From Microcoleaceae cyanobacterium UBA9251 (GTDB taxonomy: Bacteria; Cyanobacteriota; Cyanobacteriia; Cyanobacteriales; Microcoleaceae): a DNA stretch of 6,258 bases. How positions within the stretch are numbered: the stretch's first letter is position 1; each line of letters opens with the position of its first letter. The stretch covers positions 17,721 through 23,978 of the forward strand of contig DPLL01000012.1 in assembly GCA_003542015.1 (NCBI GenBank). The letters are read 5' to 3'. The notes beneath the pieces were generated by a model. It saw only the letters and a list, made by a program, of their open reading frames with translations, had not been told where the DNA came from and did no database searches. The translations under genes and the position numbers were made by a program. Positions 1-4,796 of the stretch are shown one piece after another.

Positions 1-20
1 CATTAGTCATTAGTCATTAG
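1..20. repeat. End of a TAGTCAT heptamer array (cut by window edge)
   Basis: Nearly three units of the heptamer TAGTCAT are visible at the left edge. This is the same unit as the long array after rplX and the short array after rpsS. In both of those places it directly follows a stop codon, so this fragment probably lies just after rplC. Positions 21-46 that follow are not repetitive, apart from one TGGGCAT (28-34), the reverse complement of one unit of the array before rpsS. Confidence 0.8.
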
Positions 21-46
21 ATATTGCTGGGCATTGATTTAGTAAT

Positions 47-235
47 AACTAATAACTAAGAGCTAACAACTAAGAGCTAACAACTAACAACTAACAACTA
101 ACAACTAACAACTAACAACTAACAACTAACAACTAACAACTAACAACTAACAACTAACAACTAACAACTAACAACTAAGAACTAACAACTAAGAACTAAC
201 AACTAACAACTAACAACTAACAACTAACAACTGAA
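47..235. repeat. AACTAAC heptamer tandem array, 26 units plus one degenerate
   Basis: From 47 to 228 the sequence reads as 26 consecutive 7-bp units with no insertion or deletion; 229-235 is a degenerate last unit. Most units are AACTAAC. Variants are AACTAAT (47), AACTAAG (54, 68, 173, 187) and AGCTAAC (61, 75), so 54-81 forms a doubled 14-bp pattern. Each unit contains TAA, and because 7 is not a multiple of 3 the array carries stops in all three + frames. TAG on the complementary strand closes the other three. The transcript would be G-poor and weakly structured. This fits the cyanobacterial STRR class. Confidence 0.95.
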
Positions 236-286
236 AACAGACGTACCGCCAACAGACAACTAATAACAGACAACTAACAACAGACA

Positions 287-291
287 AAGGA
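287..291 (+). promoter_or_regulatory. Shine-Dalgarno site of rplD (AAGGA)
   Basis: AAGGA lies 8 bases before the ATG at 300, a normal spacing, and supports this start. The stretch between the array and this site (236-285) repeats ACAGAC four times (237, 253, 267, 280), a looser repeat separate from the heptamers. Confidence 0.75.
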
Positions 292-299
292 CAAAAGAA

Positions 300-932
300 A
301 TGGTTAACTGTGTAGTGCGAAATTGGCAAGGCGAAGAAGTTGGGGAAACAACTTTAGAATTGCGCGTAGCCAAACAAGAAAATGCTTCTCACATCGTTCA
401 CAGAGCATTGACGCGGCAATTGAATAACGCTCGTCAAGGAAATGCTTGCACCAAAACTCGATCGGAAGTTAGAGGCGGTGGCCGCAAACCTTGGCGTCAA
501 AAAGGAACTGGCCGAGCCAGAGCAGGTTCTATCCGTTCTCCCCTGTGGCGTGGCGGCGGTGTCATCTTCGGACCGAAACCGAGAGACTTTGAAGTCAAAA
601 TGAACAAAAGAGAACGCCGTCTCGCTTTGCGGACAGCATTCTACAGCCGTACAGAAGACTTGATTGTGGTGGAAGAATTTGCAGAGCAATTTCCGAGACC
701 GAAAACCAAAGAATTGCTGAGCGCGATCGCCCGCTGGGGAATCGAACCAGATACAAAAGTTCTGTTAATCTTGCCAGAACCGCAACTAAACGTCTACTTG
801 TCTGGACGCAACATCGAATTGATGAACGTCATCTTGGCAACTTCCCTGAATGTTTATGACGTTCTTGCGGCTGACAAAATTATCGTCACATCGACAGCCA
901 TAGCAAAAATTCAGGAGATTTACGGTGAGTAA
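300..932 (+). CDS. rplD: 50S ribosomal protein L4
   Basis: L4 is an early-assembling 23S rRNA-binding protein whose extended loop reaches the peptide exit tunnel. The 210-residue product matches cyanobacterial L4 throughout. The N-terminus has the VVRNWQGEEVG type of motif, and the basic, glycine-rich loop at about residues 52-97 carries the RGGGRKPWRQKGTGRARAG and GVIFGPKPRDF motifs; the globular C-terminal part ends in KIQEIYGE. The start at 300 gives the family length and has a Shine-Dalgarno site. Its last 8 bases overlap rplW, so the two are probably translationally coupled. In E. coli L4 also represses its own operon by binding the S10 leader; nothing here shows whether that occurs. A HIP1 octamer lies inside the gene. 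Confidence 0.98.
   Translation: MVNCVVRNWQGEEVGETTLELRVAKQENASHIVHRALTRQLNNARQGNACTKTRSEVRGGGRKPWRQKGTGRARAGSIRSPLWRGGGVIFGPKPRDFEVKMNKRERRLALRTAFYSRTEDLIVVEEFAEQFPRPKTKELLSAIARWGIEPDTKVLLILPEPQLNVYLSGRNIELMNVILATSLNVYDVLAADKIIVTSTAIAKIQEIYGE
723..730. repeat. HIP1 octamer GCGATCGC within rplD
   Basis: Exact copy of the highly iterated palindrome typical of cyanobacterial genomes. It encodes part of the Ala-Ile-Ala stretch of L4. Confidence 0.9.
913..917 (+). promoter_or_regulatory. Shine-Dalgarno site of rplW (AGGAG) inside rplD
   Basis: AGGAG is 7 bases before the GTG at 925. It decides the choice of a GTG start that overlaps the end of rplD. Confidence 0.8.
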
Positions 933-1233
933 AATCGATCCCCGCGACTACGCAGATTTAATCCAGCGTCCTATTCTCACCGAGAAAGCTACCCGGATGA
1001 TGGAATTAAATCAATTCACATTCGACGTAGCCCCCAAAGCGACAAAACCTCAAATTAAAGCTGCAATCGAAGAACTGTTTAAGGTTAAAGTCACCGCAGT
1101 CAACACCCAAAACCCGCCGCGCAAAAAGCGTCGAGTTGGCAAATTCGTCGGTTTTAAACCTTGTTACAAGCGAGCCACCGTAACTCTGAGCGACGGAGAC
1201 TCAATCCGCAAACTCCTATTCCCAGAAGTTTAA
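925..1233 (+). CDS. rplW: 50S ribosomal protein L23
   Basis: L23 binds 23S rRNA next to the exit of the peptide tunnel and is the docking site for trigger factor and SRP. The 102-residue product has the family pattern: RPILTEKA at residues 15-22, the FTFDV strand and a long helix KPQIKAAIEELFKVKV (41-56). A basic loop PPRKKRRVGKFVGFKP (64-79) and the C-terminal strand complete it. The start is GTG, overlapping rplD by 8 bases in another frame, with AGGAG at good distance. No later start would keep the conserved N-terminus. The gene ends at TAA and is followed by the first spacer containing opposed heptamer arrays. Confidence 0.97.
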   Translation: MSKIDPRDYADLIQRPILTEKATRMMELNQFTFDVAPKATKPQIKAAIEELFKVKVTAVNTQNPPRKKRRVGKFVGFKPCYKRATVTLSDGDSIRKLLFPEV

Positions 1234-1239
1234 AATTTA

Positions 1240-1288
1240 GGAATAGGTAATAGGTAATGGGTAATCGGTCATCGGTAATGGGTAATAA
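1240..1288. repeat. GGTAATN heptamer array, 7 units, after rplW
   Basis: Seven consecutive 7-bp units in constant phase run from 1240: GGAATAG, GTAATAG, GTAATGG, GTAATCG, GTCATCG, GTAATGG, GTAATAA. The core GGTAAT is the reverse complement of ATTACC, the core of the array at 1326-1395, so this is the left arm of a large imperfect inverted repeat. A non-repetitive stretch of about 37 bp separates the arms. Confidence 0.92.
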
Positions 1289-1325
1289 ACAAGGATGAAG
1301 GATGAATTCGGACTTCACAAATTCT

Positions 1326-1395
1326 AATTACTAATTACCAATTACCAATTACCAACTACCAATTACCAATTACCAATTACCAATTACCGATTATC
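1326..1395. repeat. AATTACC heptamer array, 10 units, before rplB
   Basis: Ten units in constant phase. Seven are exact AATTACC; the first is AATTACT, one is AACTACC (1354) and the last is GATTATC. The array ends 5 bases before the rplB start codon. Apart from one G in the last unit it contains no G on the coding strand, and no Shine-Dalgarno sequence precedes rplB. Confidence 0.93.
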
Positions 1396-1400
1396 AAATT

Positions 1401-2264
1401 ATGGGCATCCGTTCTTACCGACCTTATACCTCCAGCACCCGCGAACACACCGTCTCGGACTTCGCTGAAGTTACCCGCTCAGAACCAGAAAAGTCTCTAA
1501 CCAGTAATAAGCACACCAAACAAGGCCGCAACAACCGAGGCGTCATCACCTGTCGTCACCGGGGAGGCGGTCACAAACGCCTTTATAGAGACATCGACTT
1601 CCGCCGCGACAAACATAGCATTCCCGCTACCGTCAAGGCGATCGAATATGACCCCAACCGCAACGCCCGCATCGCCCTCCTGTTCTACAAAGACGGCGAA
1701 AAACGGTACATCCTTCATCCACTGAACTTAGCCGTCGGTACAGTGATTGTCTCAGGCCCAGACGCGCCGATCGAAATCGGCAACGCCCTACCCCTGAGCA
1801 ACATCCCCCTAGGTACTGCTATCCATAACGTCGAGCTAGTACCAGGTAAAGGCGGACAAATCGTCCGTTCCGCCGGCTCCAGCGCTCAGCTAATGGCAAA
1901 AGAAGGTAGCTACGTTACCCTCAAACTGCCCTCCGGCGAACAGCGCAAAGTCCGCGCCGACTGCTACGCCACCATCGGTCAAGTCGGTAACATAGACGCC
2001 AGAAACATCAGCCTCGGTAAAGCCGGCCGCACCCGCTGGAAAGGCCGCCGCCCAACCGTCCGTGGTTCGGTAATGAACCCGGTAGACCACCCGCACGGCG
2101 GTGGCGAAGGCAGAGCTCCCATCGGGCGTTCAGGGCCTGTCACACCTTGGGGTAAACCAGCATTGGGTGCAAAAACCCGACGCAAGAACAAGCGCAGCGA
2201 CTCTTTGATTGTCCGCCGTCGCCGCAAATCTTCCAAGCGCGGTAAGGGTGGCAGACAAAGTTAA
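1401..2264 (+). CDS. rplB: 50S ribosomal protein L2
   Basis: L2 is a primary 23S rRNA-binding protein needed for subunit association and peptidyl transfer. The 287-residue product is full length. The N-terminal RNA-binding part has the GRNNRGVITCRHRGGGHKRLYR motif (about 42-63), followed by OB-fold and SH3-like domains. The DHPHGGGEGRAPIGR signature (229-243) includes the histidine corresponding to the functionally important His229 of E. coli. A strongly basic tail rich in Arg and Lys ends at 287. ATG at 1401 gives the standard MGIRSYRPYT N-terminus. No Shine-Dalgarno site is present; instead the AATTACC array runs almost to the start codon. Confidence 0.98.
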   Translation: MGIRSYRPYTSSTREHTVSDFAEVTRSEPEKSLTSNKHTKQGRNNRGVITCRHRGGGHKRLYRDIDFRRDKHSIPATVKAIEYDPNRNARIALLFYKDGEKRYILHPLNLAVGTVIVSGPDAPIEIGNALPLSNIPLGTAIHNVELVPGKGGQIVRSAGSSAQLMAKEGSYVTLKLPSGEQRKVRADCYATIGQVGNIDARNISLGKAGRTRWKGRRPTVRGSVMNPVDHPHGGGEGRAPIGRSGPVTPWGKPALGAKTRRKNKRSDSLIVRRRRKSSKRGKGGRQS

Positions 2265-2266
2265 TG

Positions 2267-2315
2267 TTAATAGGCAATTGGTAATAGCTAATGGGTAATA
2301 GGTAATGGGTTATTG
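2267..2315. repeat. GTAATRG heptamer array, 7 units, after rplB
   Basis: Units in fixed 7-bp phase starting 2 bases after the rplB stop: TTAATAG, GCAATTG, GTAATAG, CTAATGG, GTAATAG, GTAATGG, GTTATTG. They are the same family as the array after rplW and are partly complementary to the array before rpsS. Confidence 0.88.
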
Positions 2316-2331
2316 GAACTAACAAATAACA

Positions 2332-2387
2332 AATTACCAATGCCCAATGCCCAATGCCCAATGCCCAATGCCCAATTACTAATTCCC
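2332..2387. repeat. AATGCCC/AATTACC heptamer array, 8 units, before rpsS
   Basis: One AATTACC, then five identical AATGCCC units (2339-2373), then AATTACT and AATTCCC, all in phase, ending 6 bases before the rpsS start. The mixed units suggest AATGCCC arose from AATTACC by base changes that then spread by unit duplication. The array has no + strand stop codon, so it can be misread as a coding N-terminal extension of rpsS. Confidence 0.93.
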
Positions 2388-2393
2388 AAAATC

Positions 2394-2675
2394 ATGTCTC
2401 GTTCATTAAAAAAAGGCCCGTTTGTCGCAGACCACCTGATGACAAAAATCGAAAAACTCAACGCCGCTGGCCAAAAGCAACTAATTAAAACTTGGTCGCG
2501 AGCATCCACAATCCTACCGCAAATGGTAGGACACACGATCGCAGTTCACAACGGCAGACAGCACGTTCCCGTTTACCTCACCGACCAAATGGTAGGTCAC
2601 AAACTAGGAGAATTTTCTCCGACTCGCACCTTTAGAGGTCACGCTAAAAGTGGTGATAAAAAGGCAAAAAGATAA
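2394..2675 (+). CDS. rpsS: 30S ribosomal protein S19
   Basis: S19 sits in the 30S head with S13, near the A-site tRNA and the intersubunit bridge. The 93-residue product begins MSRSLKKGPFVADHLM and contains the signature GRQHVPVYLTDQMVGHKLGEFSPTR (residues 54-78) followed by TFRGHAKSGDKKAKR. The frame is open upstream to 2313, but the extra 27 residues are only the translation of the heptamer array (PMPNAQC-type repeats). ATG at 2394 gives the normal family N-terminus and length. No Shine-Dalgarno site is visible. A short TCATTAG array follows the stop. Confidence 0.97.
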   Translation: MSRSLKKGPFVADHLMTKIEKLNAAGQKQLIKTWSRASTILPQMVGHTIAVHNGRQHVPVYLTDQMVGHKLGEFSPTRTFRGHAKSGDKKAKR

Positions 2676-2676
2676 A

Positions 2677-2711
2677 AGTCATTAGTCATTAGTCATTAGT
2701 CATTAGTCATT
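2677..2711. repeat. AGTCATT heptamer array, 5 units, after rpsS
   Basis: Five exact units begin one base after the rpsS stop. The unit is the same as that in the array after rplX (TAGTCAT in another phase). Its first 11 bases (2677-2687) are the perfect reverse complement of GACTAATGACT at 2756-2766, near the rplV start. Confidence 0.93.
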
Positions 2712-2734
2712 CAGCTTAGTGACTAAGAACTAAA

Positions 2735-2766
2735 GACTAATGCCTGGAGACAGAAGACTAATGACT
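2735..2766. repeat. Complementary right arm of the rpsS-rplV spacer
   Basis: GACTAATG at 2735-2742 and GACTAATGACT at 2756-2766 are reverse complements of parts of the AGTCATT array. They are not a clean tandem array. The intervening bases (CCTGGAGACAGAA) interrupt the 7-bp rhythm, so this arm is either decayed or of separate origin. Confidence 0.7.
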
Positions 2767-2773
2767 GAGGAAA

Positions 2774-2777
2774 AAGG
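2774..2777 (+). promoter_or_regulatory. Weak Shine-Dalgarno-like site of rplV (AAGG)
   Basis: AAGG ends 9 bases before the ATG at 2787. It is a four-base match only. It is the clearest candidate among the array-containing spacers within the operon. Confidence 0.45.
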
Positions 2778-2786
2778 ACTAATCTC

Positions 2787-3146
2787 ATGGCTATAGATAC
2801 CACATCCGAAATTAAGGCGATCGCCCGTTACATACGGACATCCCCCTTCAAAGTGCGCCGAGTTCTCGACCAAATTCGCGGCAAAAGCTATCAAGAAGCG
2901 CTGATTTTACTCGAATTCATGCCCTACCGCGCCTGCGAGCCGATCGTCAAAGTTTTGCGATCCGCAGTAGCCAACGCCGAACACAACGCAGGATTGGACA
3001 AATCCAAGCTAGTAGTGTCTCAAGCTTACGCAGACCAAGGCCCAGTCCTCAAACGCTTTAGACCCCGCGCTCAAGGTCGCGCCTATCAAATTCGCAAGCC
3101 CACCTGTCACATCACTGTGGTAGTAGCTCCGATCGCCGAAAAGTAA
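2787..3146 (+). CDS. rplV: 50S ribosomal protein L22
   Basis: L22 contacts all 23S rRNA domains, and its long beta-hairpin lines the exit tunnel opposite L4, near the macrolide site. The 119-residue product shows RYIRTSPFKVRRVLDQIRGK (14-33), a helix with the LRSAVANAEHNAGLD motif (57-71) and the hairpin QGPVLKRFRPRAQGRAYQIRKP (84-105). The C-terminal strand is THITVVV-like (CHITVVV here). The start ATG matches the usual cyanobacterial N-terminus and length. A GC-palindromic HIP1 site lies near its 5' end. The spacer before it has an AGTCATT array; the one after has a small GGTAAT arm. Confidence 0.97.
   Translation: MAIDTTSEIKAIARYIRTSPFKVRRVLDQIRGKSYQEALILLEFMPYRACEPIVKVLRSAVANAEHNAGLDKSKLVVSQAYADQGPVLKRFRPRAQGRAYQIRKPTCHITVVVAPIAEK
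2817..2824. repeat. HIP1 octamer GCGATCGC within rplV
   Basis: Exact HIP1 palindrome, here extended to the 10-bp form GGCGATCGCC (2816-2825). Confidence 0.9.
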
Positions 3147-3156
3147 ACAAGAGCAC

Positions 3157-3170
3157 AGGTAATAGGTAAC
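3157..3170. repeat. Two-unit GGTAAT arm after rplV
   Basis: The sequence AGGTAATAGGTAAC holds one complete GGTAAT core and one GGTAAC. It is a minimal version of the arrays that follow rplW and rplB, and complementary to the AATTACC units at 3204-3217. Confidence 0.75.
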
Positions 3171-3203
3171 AAACTCCTAAAAGTTGATTACACAGGTAAA
3201 TCC

Positions 3204-3231
3204 AATTACCAATTACCAACTACCAACTACC
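3204..3231. repeat. AATTACC/AACTACC array, 4 units, before rpsC
   Basis: Two AATTACC and two AACTACC units in phase, ending 14 bases before the rpsC ATG. They contain no G and no + strand stop. It is the shortest of the start-side arrays and may show an early or decayed stage. Confidence 0.88.
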
Positions 3232-3245
3232 AAAGAGCAACTTTT

Positions 3246-3974
3246 ATGGGACAAAAAATACATCCAATTGGTTTTCGCCTCGGCATCACCCAAGAACACC
3301 GCTCCCGCTGGTTTGCCGACGCGAGAAACTATCCCGAACTCTTGCAAGAAGACTATAAAATTCGCAAGTACGTCCGCAAAACCCTCAGCAATGCAGGCAT
3401 CTCCTCGGTCAAAATTGAGCGGAAAGCCGATCAAATCGACCTAGAAGTGTTAACCGCTAGACCGGGCGTTGTCGTAGGCCGCGGCGGAGCAGGCATCGAA
3501 ACCTTGCGAGTTGGCTTGCAGAAGGAACTCGGTAGCAACCGCCAAATCCGCATCAACGTCGTCGAAGTTCAGCGAGTAGACGCCGATGCCACCCTGATCG
3601 CGGAATACATCGCTCAGCAACTAGAACGGCGCGTATCCTTCCGCCGAGTAGTCCGCCAAGCCATCACCCGCGCCCAAAAAGTAGGCATCCAAGGCATCAA
3701 AATTCAAGTCAGCGGACGCCTCAACGGTGCAGAAATCGCCCGTACCGAATGGACACGCGAAGGCAGAGTCCCCTTGCATACATTGCGGGCAGACATTGAC
3801 TACTCCTACTGCACCGCTCAAACCATCTACGGCATCCTGGGGATTAAAGTTTGGGTTTTCAAAGGCGAAATTATTCCCGGACAGGAACAGGAGGCTGCAC
3901 CAAATGCAGCAGTGCCTCGCACCAAACAAAAGCGCCGCCGCCAGCAATTTGAAGATCGATCGAACGAAGGCTAA
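3246..3974 (+). CDS. rpsC: 30S ribosomal protein S3
   Basis: S3 forms part of the mRNA entry tunnel of the 30S head with S4 and S5. The 242-residue product starts MGQKIHPIGFRLGI. It carries a type II KH domain with its GxxG loop in GRGGAG (78-83), and the C-terminal S3 domain with signature GRLNGAEIARTEWTREGRVP (157-176) and HTLRADIDY. The basic end RRRQQFEDRSNEG is typical of cyanobacterial S3. ATG at 3246 gives the standard N-terminus; a different frame opening at 3184 is only a shadow running through the repeat. No good Shine-Dalgarno site is visible (only AAGAG at 3233-3237). Confidence 0.98.
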   Translation: MGQKIHPIGFRLGITQEHRSRWFADARNYPELLQEDYKIRKYVRKTLSNAGISSVKIERKADQIDLEVLTARPGVVVGRGGAGIETLRVGLQKELGSNRQIRINVVEVQRVDADATLIAEYIAQQLERRVSFRRVVRQAITRAQKVGIQGIKIQVSGRLNGAEIARTEWTREGRVPLHTLRADIDYSYCTAQTIYGILGIKVWVFKGEIIPGQEQEAAPNAAVPRTKQKRRRQQFEDRSNEG

Positions 3975-3976
3975 CA

Positions 3977-4011
3977 GTTAATTGTTAGTTGTTAGCTGTT
4001 AATTGTCAGTT
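3977..4011. repeat. GTTAATT/GTTAGTT heptamer array, 5 units, after rpsC
   Basis: Units GTTAATT, GTTAGTT, GTTAGCT, GTTAATT and GTCAGTT start 2 bases after the rpsC stop, in constant phase. GTTAATT can pair at 6 of 7 positions with AATTACC of the array that follows, and GTTAGTT is the exact reverse complement of the AACTAAC unit upstream of rplD. Confidence 0.85.
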
Positions 4012-4021
4012 GTTCAAAACC

Positions 4022-4077
4022 AATTACCAATTACCAATTACCAATTACCAATTACCAATTACCAATTACCAACTTCC
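4022..4077. repeat. AATTACC heptamer array, 7 exact units, before rplP
   Basis: Seven perfect AATTACC units (4022-4070) and one degenerate unit AACTTCC, ending 6 bases before the rplP start. It is the cleanest of the AATTACC arrays, which suggests recent expansion. The unit has no + strand stop, so the array reads as a repeated heptapeptide QLPITNY in one frame. Confidence 0.95.
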
Positions 4078-4083
4078 CCAGCC

Positions 4084-4503
4084 ATGTTAAGCCCTAAAAG
4101 AACCAAATTCCGCAAACAACAGCGCGGGCGAATGAGCGGTATTGCCACCCGCGGCAACACAGTTAGCTTTGGTGACTTCGCCCTCCAAGCCATCGAACCC
4201 GCCTGGATTACTTCTCGCCAAATAGAAGCCGGACGGCGCGCCATGACCCGCTATATCCGCCGGGGCGGCAAAATCTGGATTCGGATTTTTCCCGACAAAC
4301 CAGTCACCCAGCGCGCAGCAGAAACCCGGATGGGTTCCGGTAAAGGCTCACCTGAGTTTTGGGTGGCTGTCGTCAAACCGGGCCGGGTAATGTTTGAAAT
4401 TGGCGGCGTTACCGAAGAAACCGCTCGCGAAGCAATGCGTTTGGCCTCCTTTAAATTGCCAATTAAAACCAAGTTCATCTCCCGCGAAGAAGACCAATCA
4501 TAA
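4084..4503 (+). CDS. rplP: 50S ribosomal protein L16
   Basis: L16 binds 23S rRNA near the A-site and is needed for peptidyl transferase assembly. The 139-residue product begins MLSPKRTKFRKQQRGRMSG. It contains the family signatures AIEPAWITSRQIEAGRRAMTR (36-56) and RMGSGKGSPEFWVAVVKPG (82-100), and ends near EEDQS. The frame stays open upstream to a TTG at 4003, but the 27 added residues are translated heptamer repeat and match no L16. ATG at 4084 gives the conserved N-terminus. No Shine-Dalgarno sequence precedes it. The stop codon overlaps the Shine-Dalgarno site of rpmC. Confidence 0.98.
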   Translation: MLSPKRTKFRKQQRGRMSGIATRGNTVSFGDFALQAIEPAWITSRQIEAGRRAMTRYIRRGGKIWIRIFPDKPVTQRAAETRMGSGKGSPEFWVAVVKPGRVMFEIGGVTEETAREAMRLASFKLPIKTKFISREEDQS

Positions 4504-4506
4504 GGA
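4502..4506 (+). promoter_or_regulatory. Shine-Dalgarno site of rpmC (AAGGA)
   Basis: AAGGA overlaps the rplP stop codon and lies 7 bases before the rpmC ATG. It is consistent with coupled translation. Confidence 0.8.
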
Positions 4507-4513
4507 CACAATT

Positions 4514-4783
4514 ATGTCTTTGCCCAAGATTAAAGAAGCTAGAAATTTAAGCGATGCGGAAGTAGCAGAGCAAATTTTAGCCGTCAAGCGCCAACTAATG
4601 AACTTGCGACTCCAGCAAGCTACTGGCCGCATGGAAAAGCCCCACTTGTTCAAGCACGCCAGACACCGACTAGCTCAATTGATGACTGTTGAACGGGAAC
4701 GGCAAATCCTTGCTGATTTGGCTTTGGCCCAAGAATTGGCCACAGCCAAATCGGAACAAGCAGCATCTGCGACCGGTGGCTGA
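4514..4783 (+). CDS. rpmC: 50S ribosomal protein L29, C-terminal tail probably altered
   Basis: L29 is a small two-helix protein that binds 23S rRNA beside L23 at the exit of the peptide tunnel. The 89-residue product has the complete conserved core: MSLPKIKEARNLSDAEVAEQ, then ILAVKRQLMNLRLQQATGRM (21-40) with the RLQQATG signature, and HLFKHARHRLAQLMTVERER (44-63). After residue 70 comes an Ala-rich tail ending ASATGG at TGA. The core is intact, so function is expected. The tail stops inside a 13-bp tandem duplication, just before a palindromic repeat element, and a plausible older tail lies beyond that element in another frame. The tail of L29 is variable between species, so its loss would be tolerable. 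Confidence 0.95.
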   Translation: MSLPKIKEARNLSDAEVAEQILAVKRQLMNLRLQQATGRMEKPHLFKHARHRLAQLMTVERERQILADLALAQELATAKSEQAASATGG

Positions 4784-4796
4784 CAACGGTGGCTGA
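4771..4796. repeat. 13-bp tandem duplication at the L29 stop
   Basis: 4771-4783 and 4784-4796 are two adjacent copies of a 13-mer differing at two positions; the common part is CGGTGGCTGA. The first copy provides the present L29 stop codon. Confidence 0.8.

Noticed and set aside
47..235. CRISPR array
   Set aside because: The repeats are 7 bp and directly adjacent, with no spacers of unique sequence and no cas genes nearby. The same holds for the array at 6095-6255.
236..299. Promoter upstream of rplD
   Set aside because: No convincing -35/-10 pair was found in the A/C-rich stretch, and rplD normally belongs to the upstream rplC transcript.
354..689. Antisense reading frame of 111 codons opposite rplD
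   Set aside because: It lies entirely opposite a highly conserved ribosomal gene and has no recognisable motif or ribosome binding site. Other antisense frames (for example 1890-2096, 3621-3947, 5457-5699) were dropped for the same reason.
2313..2393. Earlier start adding 27 residues to S19
   Set aside because: The extension is translated AATGCCC repeat; ATG 2394 gives the universal MSRSLKKGPF start.
3184..3444. Frame of 86 codons starting in the rplV-rpsC spacer
   Set aside because: It is out of frame with rpsC, begins in the heptamer repeat and overlaps the conserved start of S3.
4003..4083. TTG start adding 27 residues to L16
   Set aside because: The added residues are translated AATTACC repeats, there is no ribosome binding site, and ATG 4084 gives the standard L16 N-terminus.
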